64,000 bases of DNA from positions 15,500,001 to 15,564,000 of the forward strand of contig NC_045130.1 of the NCBI RefSeq assembly GCF_007655135.1, given 5' to 3'. Position 1 is the stretch's first letter, and the number at the start of each line of letters is the position of its first letter. Positions 1 through 10,807 of the stretch are shown one piece after another. Below the pieces are notes generated by a model that saw only the letters and a list, made by a program, of their open reading frames with translations, was not told where the DNA came from and made no database searches. A program made the translations under genes and the position numbers. Source of the DNA: Punica granatum. Taxonomy: Eukaryota > Streptophyta > Magnoliopsida > Myrtales > Lythraceae.

Positions 1-756
1 ATTATTATCATTAAAGCTTGACTAAGAAAAAGATGGGAATTAAATGCACTTTCTGTTTTTTTTTTTCTCTTGATTTTAGGTAAGATCAACTAAAACCCAA
101 TAATTGTCGTATATTAGTTGATATCTGAGTCAGAAATCTTACAGCTTTCACCTTTTTAACAATGTGATTTCAAGATTACTTAAAATATAGCTCGATGCAG
201 TTCAGAACCTCCTTTCTAGTTTGAAGCACATTCCTAGAATAGCAAACAACATCTTGATCATGTTGATCGACAGAGGACCGAAATTAGAGTGAATGAGACC
301 AAATATAAGCAATTAATACGACCACTCGTTGATTCCTATTATGCCTTCTATCCTGAGAAACGGATAAGATATGACACATTGGGTCGTCCAATTAAGTGAA
401 GATAGTCCATAGATAAGCTCATGGCAATAAAGCTTAAGGACAGACACAATGCAACTAGCAATAGCATATCCAAAGTGTTTCAGATATTGTTAGACGGCAA
501 GAACTTTAAAAAGCCGGCATCATGCTGTGAGCCTGCAAGAAAATCAATTACATCATCACATACACAATCCTTATTTAAGTACAAGGGAAACAGAAGAAAA
601 AATTTACTGTAAAGTAATCGATATATCGTCCCTCCGGTGACACGGCGCAAAATGTCCACAAAGGGCTTCCCAATCAAAAACGCTATGCTACTCAACTCTA
701 TCGAGTGTAGTTTGAAAAGAATTTTTCAGAGCTGAAAAAATGGCATGGGTTAGTTC
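1..756. other. Intergenic, left edge
   Basis: No coding region, RNA gene or clear repeat is recognisable. The part next to 757 is presumably the 3' untranslated and terminator region of the minus-strand PPR gene. Only short open frames occur here, and they match no family I know. Confidence 0.5.
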
Positions 757-2541
757 TCATGACTCGTCTTCCTCATCCACGTGCCCGGTTATATGATCTA
801 ACACTGCATATATTTCTTCCTTCATCGGGTGCGACACATCTGATACCGTGAAGGAATGCACTTCATCCCCACTCTCTAACCAGCTGATGGCCCGTTCTTT
901 TCTCACCGACCTATCGTTCATGAGCTTCTTCACCTTCGCTACTGAATCCCATCTCCCTAGTGCAGCATATACACTCGAAAGAAACACGTAAGCAGCAGAA
1001 GAGCTTGGTTGCAGCTTCATAAGATGCTCTGCTACTTCCTCACCTAACGCTACATTGCTGTGAATTTTACAGACGCCGAGCAAGGAATTCAGGACCCGAT
1101 CGTCAGGCTTAATTGGCATTTTCTTGAGCTGGTGTACCACCTCATGAAAAAGTCCTGCCCTGCCCAGGAGATCGATGAAGCATGCATAGTGTTCCTGGTC
1201 CGGGAAAACTTGGTGGTCTCGAGCCATTGACTCGAACAACCTGACAGCCTCCGCTACAAGACCTGAATGACTGCAGGCGCTGAGGAGGACGACAAAGGTG
1301 ATCCTGTCAGGCTTCACTCCCGACCCAATCATACTATTAAGCATCTCTATCGCGCTTTTACCAAGACCATGTTGGGATAAGGCAGACATCATAGTGTTCC
1401 ACAAAATGACCTCTTTCTTATCATTCACGCGGTCAAAAATAAGCTGAGCATAGCTCAAGTTACCGCATTTAGAGTACATGTCGACAAGGGAGCCCACAAC
1501 TATTGTATTAGCCCTGAAGTTAGTCCTTATCAGGTGGGCATGGATCTGCTTCCCATGCTTCAGATCAGCCAAGGTCGCACAAGCGCAGAGACAGCTACTG
1601 AAAGTGAACTGATCAGGAAGGATCCGAAGGGCCATCATCTTAGTAAACAACTCGAGTGCTCTGTTGCTCAGACCATTCCTCACGTACCCAGCAATCATAG
1701 CAGTCCAGGAAATGGGGTTCTTCACAGGCATCTCGTGAAATATCTCACTTGCCCTGTTTATATCGCCCGACCTAGCGTATCCCGAGACCAAAGTGGTCCA
1801 CGCGGGGACATCTTTAACTTCCATCTCATCAAACACTCTTCTCGCATCTGTCATCTCCCCGCATTTAGTATAAGCATCAACTATTGAGCTTAAAAGCACA
1901 ATATTCAACGAGTATCCAAGAAGTAAAACCTGGCCATGGACCTGTCTAGCAAGACCTACTTCTCTCAGCTTCACACAGATTGTCAAGAGGCCTGCGAAGC
2001 TGAACTTGCTGGGCCTCATCCCCAACTTCAGAAACTCCTTATATAACCTTAATGCTTCTCCGCAATCACCAGCCTTTGCATACCCAATCAGCATTGTGTT
2101 CCAGGACACAATATCCCTCTCAGGCATTCTATCGAACAGCTTTCTCGCGGGGCGCATCCTGCCCAGCTTTGCGTACCCGGAGAGCACATTGTTCCAGGAG
2201 TAGAGATTTCTCGAGGCCATTTCGTCGAACACCTTGCGCCCGAGAAACTCACTTCCGCACCTGAAGTACGCCTCGATCAGGTGGTTCGCGAGGAGCGTAT
2301 TTGGTTTCTTCAGGCCAGTGAGCTTCAGGTGAAGGTGGATCCATTTGGCCTGTTTGAGGGTGGTGCACCTGCTGATCAAGAAAGCTAGCGTATTGGTGGG
2401 CAAGCGGATCCCTGTATCCGATAAGCGGGGGAGAAAGTCGAGGGCCTCGGACAGCCGGCCCCGAGAGGAGAGTTGAAGGAGGGATCTGGCAACGCAGGGA
2501 AGGGACCTTGAGCTGCGGGATTTGGAGAGGGAGGCCACCAT
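757..2541 (-). CDS. Pentatricopeptide repeat protein, PLS class, E/E+ type (At2g21090-like)
   Basis: Single-exon gene for 594 residues. After an N-terminal stretch rich in Ser and Arg (a plausible organelle transit peptide) there are about twelve PPR motifs from roughly residue 80 to 475, in the alternating P, L and S lengths of the plant PLS class (YSWNNVLSGYAK, VSWNTMLIGYAK, DMYSKCGNL and similar). They are followed by E and E+ motifs (DRVLNSLLGVCKIHSN, ISWLESGDEVHSFTVSD). There is no DYW deaminase domain; the protein stops shortly after HPMKEEIYAVLDHI. PLS proteins bind organelle RNA base by base, and many E-type members act in C-to-U editing together with a DYW partner. The specific RNA target cannot be read from this sequence. 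Length and sequence agree well with Arabidopsis At2g21090 as I remember it. No intron or frame break is visible. Confidence 0.95.
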   Translation of the reverse strand: MVASLSKSRSSRSLPCVARSLLQLSSRGRLSEALDFLPRLSDTGIRLPTNTLAFLISRCTTLKQAKWIHLHLKLTGLKKPNTLLANHLIEAYFRCGSEFLGRKVFDEMASRNLYSWNNVLSGYAKLGRMRPARKLFDRMPERDIVSWNTMLIGYAKAGDCGEALRLYKEFLKLGMRPSKFSFAGLLTICVKLREVGLARQVHGQVLLLGYSLNIVLLSSIVDAYTKCGEMTDARRVFDEMEVKDVPAWTTLVSGYARSGDINRASEIFHEMPVKNPISWTAMIAGYVRNGLSNRALELFTKMMALRILPDQFTFSSCLCACATLADLKHGKQIHAHLIRTNFRANTIVVGSLVDMYSKCGNLSYAQLIFDRVNDKKEVILWNTMMSALSQHGLGKSAIEMLNSMIGSGVKPDRITFVVLLSACSHSGLVAEAVRLFESMARDHQVFPDQEHYACFIDLLGRAGLFHEVVHQLKKMPIKPDDRVLNSLLGVCKIHSNVALGEEVAEHLMKLQPSSSAAYVFLSSVYAALGRWDSVAKVKKLMNDRSVRKERAISWLESGDEVHSFTVSDVSHPMKEEIYAVLDHITGHVDEEDES

Positions 2542-2576
2542 GTGAGACTGAACCGGAGTGTGGAGGTCTTCATCAC

Positions 2577-4250
2577 TTATCTCACCACAGATTGGTGCTT
2601 GCGGCGGCTGCGGAAGTGGCAGAGGGTGGTGGGGCCTGCGGGGGATTGAGTTCCGGCGGGCATTGCCGGAGGAGAGGAGTTTGACCTGTCCGAGTTCGGG
2701 TGGACCGTCGTCGGGTCTACGACGGACGGCGGGGCTAAGAAGCGTTCAGGGGCCGCCGTTTTAACAGAAGATGGGCCTTTGGGCCGACGAATATGGGCTG
2801 TGGTCCAATAGTAACGAATGTATGATAAGCTTTAAGCAGGCCCATAGCGGCCCAATGACAAAGGTGATCTCTCAATTTTTCTTTTTAAATAAAATTTTGT
2901 CCTTCAAATCCAAAAATTCTTGGTTGGGCAATAATTTGCATTTCTCAGCATGTCGTAGGTTTGAAAAGTGGTTAATTAGTTATATAACACGACTGGGATG
3001 GCACCACCTGTCTGCTTTGTTCTAGTTCTGAGGCAGGGGTGGCGTAGTTGGCGACCTCGGTTGTTTGTAGTGGCCCTGGTGGTTGCCCCTCCCCCTTCGG
3101 TGCATGTGGCCTCTCCCCCTCCGCCCAGATTGGTACCCCTCTCGACAGGCATGGTGGCGACCTAGGTTTTGCTCTCCTCTCCTCCCCGATCTTCTTATTT
3201 CGGCCTCCCCCGCCTATGGAGTTTCATCCTGAGTTGGACTTCAACAATTAGATCTTCATCAGATTCTACTCGATCCAGATCAGATCATTTCCGATGAAAT
3301 CGATTCTTGGTGTCTCTCTGGCAGTGCTTCTCTGGTGGAAATAAAGTTGGCGTCGGTTTTTTCGTCTTCGGCAGACCGCCCGACCATCGGTGCCCCTCCG
3401 CCCCCTTGCGTTAAGGAACTGTGCCCCTCAGTTAGAATTAGACCGCCGCCACACTTCTTCACTCCAGTGACATGATCGCTTTTGTTTTCTGACGTGTAAG
3501 CTTGCGACAACTCGAGCCTATCTCGGTGTGACAGAGGCTAGCTTGGTCGGCAGCCCGGCGTTTTTTCGGTCAGTCACTAGTCTGAACCGATTGAGATTGC
3601 TAAGTTTTACTTGGTTTGACTAGTTTGGGCTTGGGACATTTAGGGCCCCCAATTTAGTCGCAGGTTCGAACCAACTAAGCTTGGTTAGCAGTACTTGGTT
3701 TGACTTTGTTGGATTGATAGCCTTCCCTGGCCCTGCCGGAATGGTCGGCAGTCTGGTGTCTTCCTCGGCTTATTGGATTGGTCGACAGCCCTCTCTGGCT
3801 TAAGCTCCGGTTCTCTTTGTCGGCACAGTTCTGTGAAGGGTTCTTGATGCTCAAGTACGGCTCAAGATCCCCTCTACCTTGCTCTGTTGTCAATATCTCT
3901 TCTGAACGTTGGCATCAGATTGTCGAGTTCTACATGGATTATGGCTCGAGGACTCTCCTCCGATTTAGCAGGGATCCATGTGTGACGGTAGAGGGTTCTA
4001 ATAGGAATTTCGAAATGCTGCTACATTGTTTCTGTGATTACAACGTTTGGTATTTATTTCACTTAAATATTTTCCTATGTAGTATGCTTAGGATGATCCG
4101 ATTATTCTGATCTTATACTTTCTATTTCTTGAGTTTTTTTGTCATGTACTCATGTCATGTAATTTTTACATGTTATGAATGAGTTCTCAAGTATTCACGA
4201 GGAAAAAAAACACGATTGGGATGGAATAAAAACGTATCCCAAGAAAGATA
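2577..4250. other. Intergenic, GC-richer unclassified stretch
   Basis: Upstream of the PPR gene. From about 3010 to 3900 the sequence is markedly richer in GC and C-runs than the DNA around it, and short phrases recur (for example GGTCGGCAG at about 3548 and 3747). This resembles a decayed non-coding transposon or repeat, but I see no terminal repeats, poly-A tail or coding domain that would classify it. Open frames here are short and match nothing known to me. Confidence 0.35.
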
Positions 4251-6450
4251 AGATACTCGAACTGTGATAAGTTTCTTCATTGATTCAGACGACCCTAATA
4301 TATTGCGTGAACATCCAACCTCTCGTCGATAGGCGAACCAGATGGAATGGAATAATCCTCGACCTCTACTTAGAAGTGGGTCCAAACAATGAAGACAATA
4401 TCCTAGATAAAATTACTTCTAAACTATGTATCTTAGATATCCTAATAACGCATCGACAATTGCTATATAATTTAACCGAAGTTGAATGTACACGGGCCAA
4501 ACGAGCAAAGACAAAAATCGAAATGCGTCATTGAAAGATATATGTTTTCTCACATTGGAATCCTTTATATGGACGGCTTCAATCATGAGTTCACTTTGTT
4601 AATAATTCATTATGATCATCTTGTTGACTCTATGCGGTAACATATCCACGCGATCAACGTTGACAACCACGATCATCCAAGAGGGAACCCAAAATGATGG
4701 CGTCATACAAAGATATATCTTCTCATTGATGGACAAGTTGCCAAGAGGCCCATGTCGACAATGTTCTTGATTGATCCAACATGAAATGTACGGAGGACAA
4801 GTTGCCAACATGTTCTCGATTGATCCAACGTGAAATGTATCAGCCAATGGAAAGGAAGAAGTGAAAAGAAAAGGATAGGGAGATTGATTTGATGGGATGA
4901 AACGTGAAAAAGCAGGAGGAGGAAAAAGCTTTTGGGGATGGGAATGCGGAGCTTTGCATTTGGATGTGTGGTGGAAGCGGTGGGAATGATTAAATGTAGA
5001 CAACAGCTACGGGTTTCGGTGTATTATTTCGTGATCAGCCCACCACCCTTCACACCTTCCTATCATCATCTTGTCGAAATTCACCATATCAAAGTACCAT
5101 TTGGTAGGGGAAGTCGGAATCGGGTTACATACGCAATGAACCACCCGATGCCATTCGTTTCGTCCTCGTTCTAATGATATTTTTGTCAATCTAAATGCAA
5201 CTAATTTATTCATATTTGACATGTGGTCAGGCGATATTCGTATATGCTAACTTGCATGTATATAACTATCAAGTTAAATCTCTTTGAGATTCATAGATCA
5301 AATAATTTAAGTTCCATAATTAACCTAGGCCAATTTTTTTATTATTCGAAGCCTATAAATTCATTAATTCATCATCATAAACATTTGATTCATGTAAAAA
5401 AAAAAAAGCCTGTCATCTGATTTCATTTGTCTGATGATATTTTGTGTTGAAATTATAAAGGGTGGCTGTTCATGGATTGGTAACCGGATAGCACCGTTGC
5501 TAGGCCCCACATATATTTTTGGTACTCAAAACCCCTACACGTGACTCACATGAACTCTGCGAAGAACTCGTACATGCCTTCAATAATTATTATTGAAAAT
5601 AGCAAACAGTCTTCATATGCAAGAAATGATTTTTGCGGGCTCAAATTTTCGAACCCATTTTATCCATCGAAAAGTGATCATAACACTCACACTTTCCCAT
5701 AAAAAAAATATTGATCCACACTAGTCTTTCACATGAAAATGAATGTAAAATTTGAATTTAGAAGGGAGTTAAATTATTACATTTAAAAGGTGAATAATAA
5801 ACCGAGTATATGCAAAGAAATACTTACCAAAAAAGGAAAAAAAAGGGAGGGAGAGAGAGAGAGAGTATACTCAAGGAAATGTGTGATTTATTGTGTTATA
5901 TATTTATCTGTCTGCACATATCCTTTTGTTTCCCATGATGGAAAATTACTAACCCTATCACCATCCCACAATACGCACCTGCTTATCCAGTCACCCGTAT
6001 CTAACCATGACATTTGCTCAAAAAAAAAATCCCCATCTACCTAACATTTTAATATGCCAACACATGTCTTACACCGGTTCGCCCTAACCTTAGTGCAAAA
6101 TCAACGCGCGTATGCAGTCGCTAATTTCAAATGTGCCAAATAATTGTTTCACGAGCCGGTGCAAAAATTATACGATACGATTTACACCATGTGATAACGA
6201 TCATAATTGTCACATAAATTAACCATTAGCCAAACTGGCGGGCGAGATGAGGAGGAAGGGAGCAGGGTGCACCCGGTGCAGGGATTGGTCGTTTGCCCCG
6301 CCAGTCGACAGCCCACGTCAGCGCCATTTGGCATCTTTCACGATGAAACCAATGCGCGGCCCTGCACCGTCCGATGGAACTGGGAGACCCCCTCGGCCGT
6401 CGGATCGTTCCTAATCCCCGTTTATTATATTCAAGAAATCTCCACTGGGG
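4251..6450. other. Intergenic / upstream region of the TOC gene
   Basis: AT-rich DNA with no recognisable coding sequence. A short GA microsatellite lies at about 5849-5867. The last few hundred bases, which become GC-richer from about 6220, are probably the promoter of the plus-strand TOC gene. A TTTATTATATTC stretch at about 6420 could serve as its TATA region, but this is a weak call. Confidence 0.4.
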
Positions 6451-6587
6451 CGGGGGGTTGAGGAGGGGCGAAGAAGGAAAAGCAGAAAGCAGCAGACATT
6501 TGAGGAATGGAGGAAGAAGATCCGATACCCTTCTTTTCCCCTAATAATCCCTTCATCTTAAACTGATAGCAACTCAGCCCCAGAAGC

Positions 6588-6650
6588 TCTCTCTCTCTCT
6601 CTCTCTCTAAACTCTTCTCTCTCTATCTCTATCTCTCTCTCTCTACGTCT
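6588..6650 (+). repeat. CT-rich pyrimidine tract in 5' leader
   Basis: A (CT)n tract, interrupted by AAA and TAT, lies just upstream of the first exon/intron boundary of the TOC gene. Pyrimidine tracts of this kind are common in plant 5' leaders and core promoters. It lies between the likely promoter and the 5'UTR intron. Confidence 0.7.
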
Positions 6651-6661
6651 TGAAAAACCAG

Positions 6662-6975
6662 GTTAGCATTTCTGTCAGTAATTGCTCTTTCGTTTTTATC
6701 CTACCTTCTGTTGTCGTAAAACCCTAGCGGAAAACCCTTTTCTTAAAGATCTGTTGGAATCAAAGATGTATTCTCTAATGTCCGACGTTTTTATTTCCGG
6801 TTTCTCGTTTCTACTGCTGCGAGTGAGCTTGTTGGATGCGGTATTTGATTGACCTAGGTTTCGGGTTGGGGTCTGGTTCGATTGTTTTTGTGGGTTCTTG
6901 ATTTTTTTTTTTGATTGGTGGGGGTGATTGTGTTTGTTTCTGTGGATTTGACGTGGGGTTTTTGTTGGCAACTAG
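6662..6975 (+). other. Predicted 5'UTR intron of the TOC gene
   Basis: CCAG|GTTAGC at 6661/6662 and GGCAACTAG|GTTCTG at 6975/6976 make a good GT-AG intron of 314 bases, T-rich towards its 3' end. It would leave a short second leader exon (6976-7003) directly before the start codon. A telo-box type motif, AAACCCTA, sits inside it at about 6719-6726. Leader introns that raise expression are frequent in plant housekeeping genes. The call is from splice consensus only. Confidence 0.65.
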
Positions 6976-7003
6976 GTTCTGAGGCTGTATCGGGCGGGCT
7001 GCG

Positions 7004-10000
7004 ATGGATAACACAGCTGCGGAGGTTTCTGGGGGTTTAGAGGAGAGAGCAAAGGAGCAGGTTGCCGCGATGGCGAGAGAAGCCGAGGTTAATGAAGGGG
7101 AAGAGGTTTTCGAGGAGGCAATGGATTCCCAAGTGGAGGAGCTGAAGGCTGATTCCTTGGCTGGGAATGTTAGTCCTGAGGAGGCTGTTAAGTCGAGTGC
7201 TGATGTGCCTTCGGGGGTGTCTGATGGAAATTCTGGTGTGGAACCTGAGGGTGAGAAGTTTGAGGAGGCAATTGGGACTCCGACTTTGGTTGAGAACAAT
7301 GGGTTGTTGTCCGCGGATGCAACGGAAGTAGAGGTTCTGTCGAATAGTGGGGATGTTGGGGGTACTGAGGTGGCTAATGTGGAGGATGAGGGAGGGACTG
7401 AGGGGGTAGTCACGGCTAATCGTGGGTTTGATGGTACCGGGGAGGAAGATGCCAAGTTAATCACTGAGGCTGTTTCCGAGGAAGAAAAGAAGAATGTTCT
7501 GTCTGGTGCTGAAGAAGAAGCAAGTAATATTGTGCATGAGCAGATTGAGAACCTTGAAGCAGTTCCTGATAAGTTGGAAATTGAGGAACCGGGGAGGACA
7601 GCAGAAGAAGAAAATCCGGTTGAAGGGAACAAGGTGATAGGACTGGGCAACACCGACCTGGGTAAAGAGTTTCTACTGAATGATGATCAGGGTGATCGGT
7701 TGAGTGAGGGCAAGCTGGAAGCTGAAGGGATCAAGGTCTCAGGACTCGGCAATGATGACCTGGATAGAGTTTCAAGGGCAGAGATTCCGTCAAATGATGA
7801 TCAGGATGACTGGTTGAATGAGGGCAAGATGGAGGCCGCAGGTTTATTGGATGCAAATCCGGACCAGCAGGTGAACTTAGATGGAAATTATACCATGGGT
7901 CTAGTTGATGAAAAAGCTGCCTTCGAGACAGAAATAAATGGTCACGTGAATGGAGAATCCAGCAGTGCCCCAATCGATCTTGACTTAGGGTCTCGAGGTC
8001 TTAATGGCGAAGAACAGAATGATGTTCCGTCTACCTTTGATGCAGAACACCAAGGTCCAGGTGGTGTCAATGGAGATGTGAAAGATGCTTCTGCTGCAAC
8101 AGGTAACCATGATGAGGAAACGCATGAACAGCACGATGCAGTTTCAGCTGATACGCCTGTAGCTGTGGTGGAAGGGACAGCAACCCTTGAAATTGGTAGC
8201 TCAGCTGCTATGGAGGAGTCTTTGGATGAGAAGTCCGAGAAGATTTTAGATGGGGAAACCGTTGTCCTGGCCAAGGAGGAATCGGTTGGATCTCAACCTG
8301 CAACTGCTGATGGAAATGTCCATGAAAAGCGTGAGACTCGCGCTTCAGTGGATAAGCTTGAGAAGAAGGATTTAAAAGATGACGAGGTGACTGAACAAGT
8401 TCAAAAGGAAAGGGAAATACAGCCTGCTGCAGGGATGACTTCATCATCTACCAAATCAGCAAATCATGCCTCTGCTGCCCCTACTCCTGCTCCTGCCCCA
8501 GCCCCTGCACCTGCTCCTGCCGCTGCTCCTGCTCGTCCTGCTGGCCTCGGGCGTGCTGCTCCGCTTCTGGAGCCTGCACCTAGGGCAGCAGCCCAGCAGT
8601 CCCGTGTTAATGGAGCTGTTTCTCATATGCAGGCCCAACAGATTGAGGAAGCTGGCAACGGCGAGGCAGAGGAACATGATGAGACTCGTGAGAAGCTCCA
8701 AATGATTCGTGTGAAGTTCTTACGACTTGCCCACAGGCTTGGGCAGACTCCCCACAATGTAGTAGTGGCCCAGGTGTTGTATCGGCTAGGCTTAGCGGAG
8801 CAGCTCAGAGGAAGAAATGGGGGTCGGGTTGGTGCTTTCAGTTTTGACCGTGCTAGTGCCATGGCTGAGCAACTCGAGGCTTCAGGACAGGAACCTCTTG
8901 ATTTTTCGTGCACAATCATGGTCCTGGGGAAGACAGGAGTCGGAAAAAGTGCAACAATCAACTCGATATTTGATGAAATGAAATTCAGCACTGATGCTTT
9001 TGATATGGGTACCAAGAAGGTTCAGGATGTTGTCGGAACTGTTCAGGGTATAAAGGTTCGAGTCATTGACACACCTGGTCTCCTTCCTTCGTGGACAGAT
9101 CAACGCCATAATGAGAAGGTCCTGCATTCAGTGAAGAGATTTATTAAGAAAACCCCTCCGGATATTGTGCTTTATCTTGATCGGTTGGACATGCAGAGCA
9201 GGGATCTCAGCGACATGCCCCTTCTCCGAACAATTACTGAAATATTTGGGCCCTCAATATGGTTCAATGCAATTGTTGTTCTTACCCACGCTGCATCTGC
9301 TCCGCCTGATGGGCCGAATGGTACAGCTTCTAGTTATGAAATGTTCGTCACTCAGCGGTCTCATGTTGTTCAGCAAGCTATACGTCAGGCAGCTGGTGAC
9401 ATGCGGCTGATGAATCCTGTTTCCTTGGTGGAGAACCATTCTGCTTGTAGAACAAACAGAGCTGGACAGAGAGTGCTCCCAAATGGTCAGGTCTGGAAGC
9501 CCCACTTGCTGTTGCTTTCCTTTGCATCAAAAATTTTGGCCGAAGCAAACGCTCTCCTGAAGCTCCAAGACAGCCCACCTGGGAAGCCTTTTACAGCTCG
9601 GTCTCGAGCGCCTCCTTTGCCTTTCCTACTGTCATCTCTTCTCCAACCCAGGCCCCAGCTGAAGCTGCCTGATGAGCAGTTTGGTGATGAGGACGGGGTA
9701 GATGATGACTTGGATGAGTCGTCAGATTCTGAAGAGGAATCCGAATATGACGAGCTGCCACCATTTAAGAGGTTGACGAAGGCCCAGTTGGCAAAGCTTA
9801 GTAGAGCCCAAAAGAAGGCATATTTTGACGAGTTGGAATACAGGGAGAAGCTTTTCATGAAAAAACAGTTGAAGGAAGAGAGGAGGCGGAGGAGGATGAT
9901 GAAGAAGATGGCAGCAGCAGCCAAGGATCAGCCAGCCGAGTATGGTGAGAACGTAGAAGAAGAAAGTGGGGGGGCTGCATCTGTGCCGGTGCCCATGCCT

Positions 10001-10807
10001 GACTTGGCCTTACCTGCATCGTTTGATTCTGATAATCCAACTCACCGGTACCGTTACCTTGATACCTCTAACCAGTGGCTCGTGAGGCCTGTGTTAGAAA
10101 CTCATGGTTGGGATCATGATGTTGGCTATGAGGGCATTAATGCAGAACGGCTCTTCGTGGTTAAGGACAAGTTACCAATCTCTTTCTCTGGTCAGGTGAC
10201 AAAGGACAAGAAGGATGCTAACGTTCAGATGGAACTAGCAAGCTCGATAAAGCATGGAGAAGGGAAAGCAACTTCATTAGGGTTTGACATGCAGACAGTG
10301 GGGAAAGACCTGGCTTATACTCTTAGAAGTGAGACAAGGTTCAGCAATTACAGGAGGAATAAGGCGGCTGCAGGACTCTCTGTAACGCTGTTAAACGACG
10401 CTTTATCAGCGGGTTTTAAGGTCGAGGACAAGTGGATTGTAAATAAATGGTTCCGATTGCTTGTGACTGGTGGGGCAATCATTTCCCGTGGGGATATTGC
10501 CTATGGAGGAAGTCTAGATGCAACCCTGAGAGACAAGGACTACCCACTCGGTCGTTCATTGTTTACTTTGGGCCTGTCTGTCATGGACTGGCATGGAGAT
10601 CTTGCAATAGGTGGGAATATACAGTCGCAGTTTCCAATTGGGCGGTTCACGAATTTGATCGCTCGGGCGAACTTGAATAACAGAGGGGCAGGACAGGTCA
10701 GCATCCGGGTAAACAGCTCAGAACAGCTCCAGATTGCTCTGCTGGGCCTCATTCCACTGTTCCAGAAGCTGCTTGATTACCGTCAACAAGTGCAGTTTGG
10801 ACAATGA
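7004..10807 (+). CDS. TOC132: Chloroplast outer-envelope import receptor GTPase, TOC159 family, TOC120/TOC132 type
   Basis: Single coding exon, 1267 residues. It is a preprotein receptor of the TOC translocon on the chloroplast outer envelope. Three domains are visible. An acidic, low-complexity A domain (about 1-560) ends in an Ala-Pro run at about 491-514. A GTPase (AIG1-type) domain follows, with P-loop GKTGVGKS at 642-649, DTPG at 689-692 and a TH pair at 761-762 in the guanine-specificity position. The C-terminal membrane-anchor M domain starts after a second acidic patch (about 895-922) and a basic KEERRRRRMMKK stretch. The C-terminus (LIPLFQKLL...QFGQ) and total length resemble Arabidopsis TOC132/TOC120 rather than the longer TOC159. 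That subgroup is known to favour non-photosynthetic preproteins. Family assignment is near certain; the choice between the two co-orthologues is not meaningful outside Brassicaceae. Confidence 0.93.
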   Translation: MDNTAAEVSGGLEERAKEQVAAMAREAEVNEGEEVFEEAMDSQVEELKADSLAGNVSPEEAVKSSADVPSGVSDGNSGVEPEGEKFEEAIGTPTLVENNGLLSADATEVEVLSNSGDVGGTEVANVEDEGGTEGVVTANRGFDGTGEEDAKLITEAVSEEEKKNVLSGAEEEASNIVHEQIENLEAVPDKLEIEEPGRTAEEENPVEGNKVIGLGNTDLGKEFLLNDDQGDRLSEGKLEAEGIKVSGLGNDDLDRVSRAEIPSNDDQDDWLNEGKMEAAGLLDANPDQQVNLDGNYTMGLVDEKAAFETEINGHVNGESSSAPIDLDLGSRGLNGEEQNDVPSTFDAEHQGPGGVNGDVKDASAATGNHDEETHEQHDAVSADTPVAVVEGTATLEIGSSAAMEESLDEKSEKILDGETVVLAKEESVGSQPATADGNVHEKRETRASVDKLEKKDLKDDEVTEQVQKEREIQPAAGMTSSSTKSANHASAAPTPAPAPAPAPAPAAAPARPAGLGRAAPLLEPAPRAAAQQSRVNGAVSHMQAQQIEEAGNGEAEEHDETREKLQMIRVKFLRLAHRLGQTPHNVVVAQVLYRLGLAEQLRGRNGGRVGAFSFDRASAMAEQLEASGQEPLDFSCTIMVLGKTGVGKSATINSIFDEMKFSTDAFDMGTKKVQDVVGTVQGIKVRVIDTPGLLPSWTDQRHNEKVLHSVKRFIKKTPPDIVLYLDRLDMQSRDLSDMPLLRTITEIFGPSIWFNAIVVLTHAASAPPDGPNGTASSYEMFVTQRSHVVQQAIRQAAGDMRLMNPVSLVENHSACRTNRAGQRVLPNGQVWKPHLLLLSFASKILAEANALLKLQDSPPGKPFTARSRAPPLPFLLSSLLQPRPQLKLPDEQFGDEDGVDDDLDESSDSEEESEYDELPPFKRLTKAQLAKLSRAQKKAYFDELEYREKLFMKKQLKEERRRRRMMKKMAAAAKDQPAEYGENVEEESGGAASVPVPMPDLALPASFDSDNPTHRYRYLDTSNQWLVRPVLETHGWDHDVGYEGINAERLFVVKDKLPISFSGQVTKDKKDANVQMELASSIKHGEGKATSLGFDMQTVGKDLAYTLRSETRFSNYRRNKAAAGLSVTLLNDALSAGFKVEDKWIVNKWFRLLVTGGAIISRGDIAYGGSLDATLRDKDYPLGRSLFTLGLSVMDWHGDLAIGGNIQSQFPIGRFTNLIARANLNNRGAGQVSIRVNSSEQLQIALLGLIPLFQKLLDYRQQVQFGQ
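7628..7840 (+). repeat. Imperfect tandem duplication in the TOC A domain
   Basis: Residues about 209-242 and 243-279 are two diverged copies of one unit. Both contain GLGN-x-DL, then NDDQ-x-D-x-L-x-EGK and E-x-x-G. At DNA level the copies start at 7628 and 7730. It explains part of the length variation typical of A domains. Confidence 0.75.

Noticed and set aside
6811..7653. 280-codon serine-rich minus-strand frame
   Set aside because: Antisense to the acidic A domain of the TOC gene and its 5'UTR intron; acidic Glu/Gly codons read backwards give Ser/Pro.
8456..8705. Short frames at the Ala-Pro run
   Set aside because: Frame shadows of the low-complexity APAP segment of the TOC protein.
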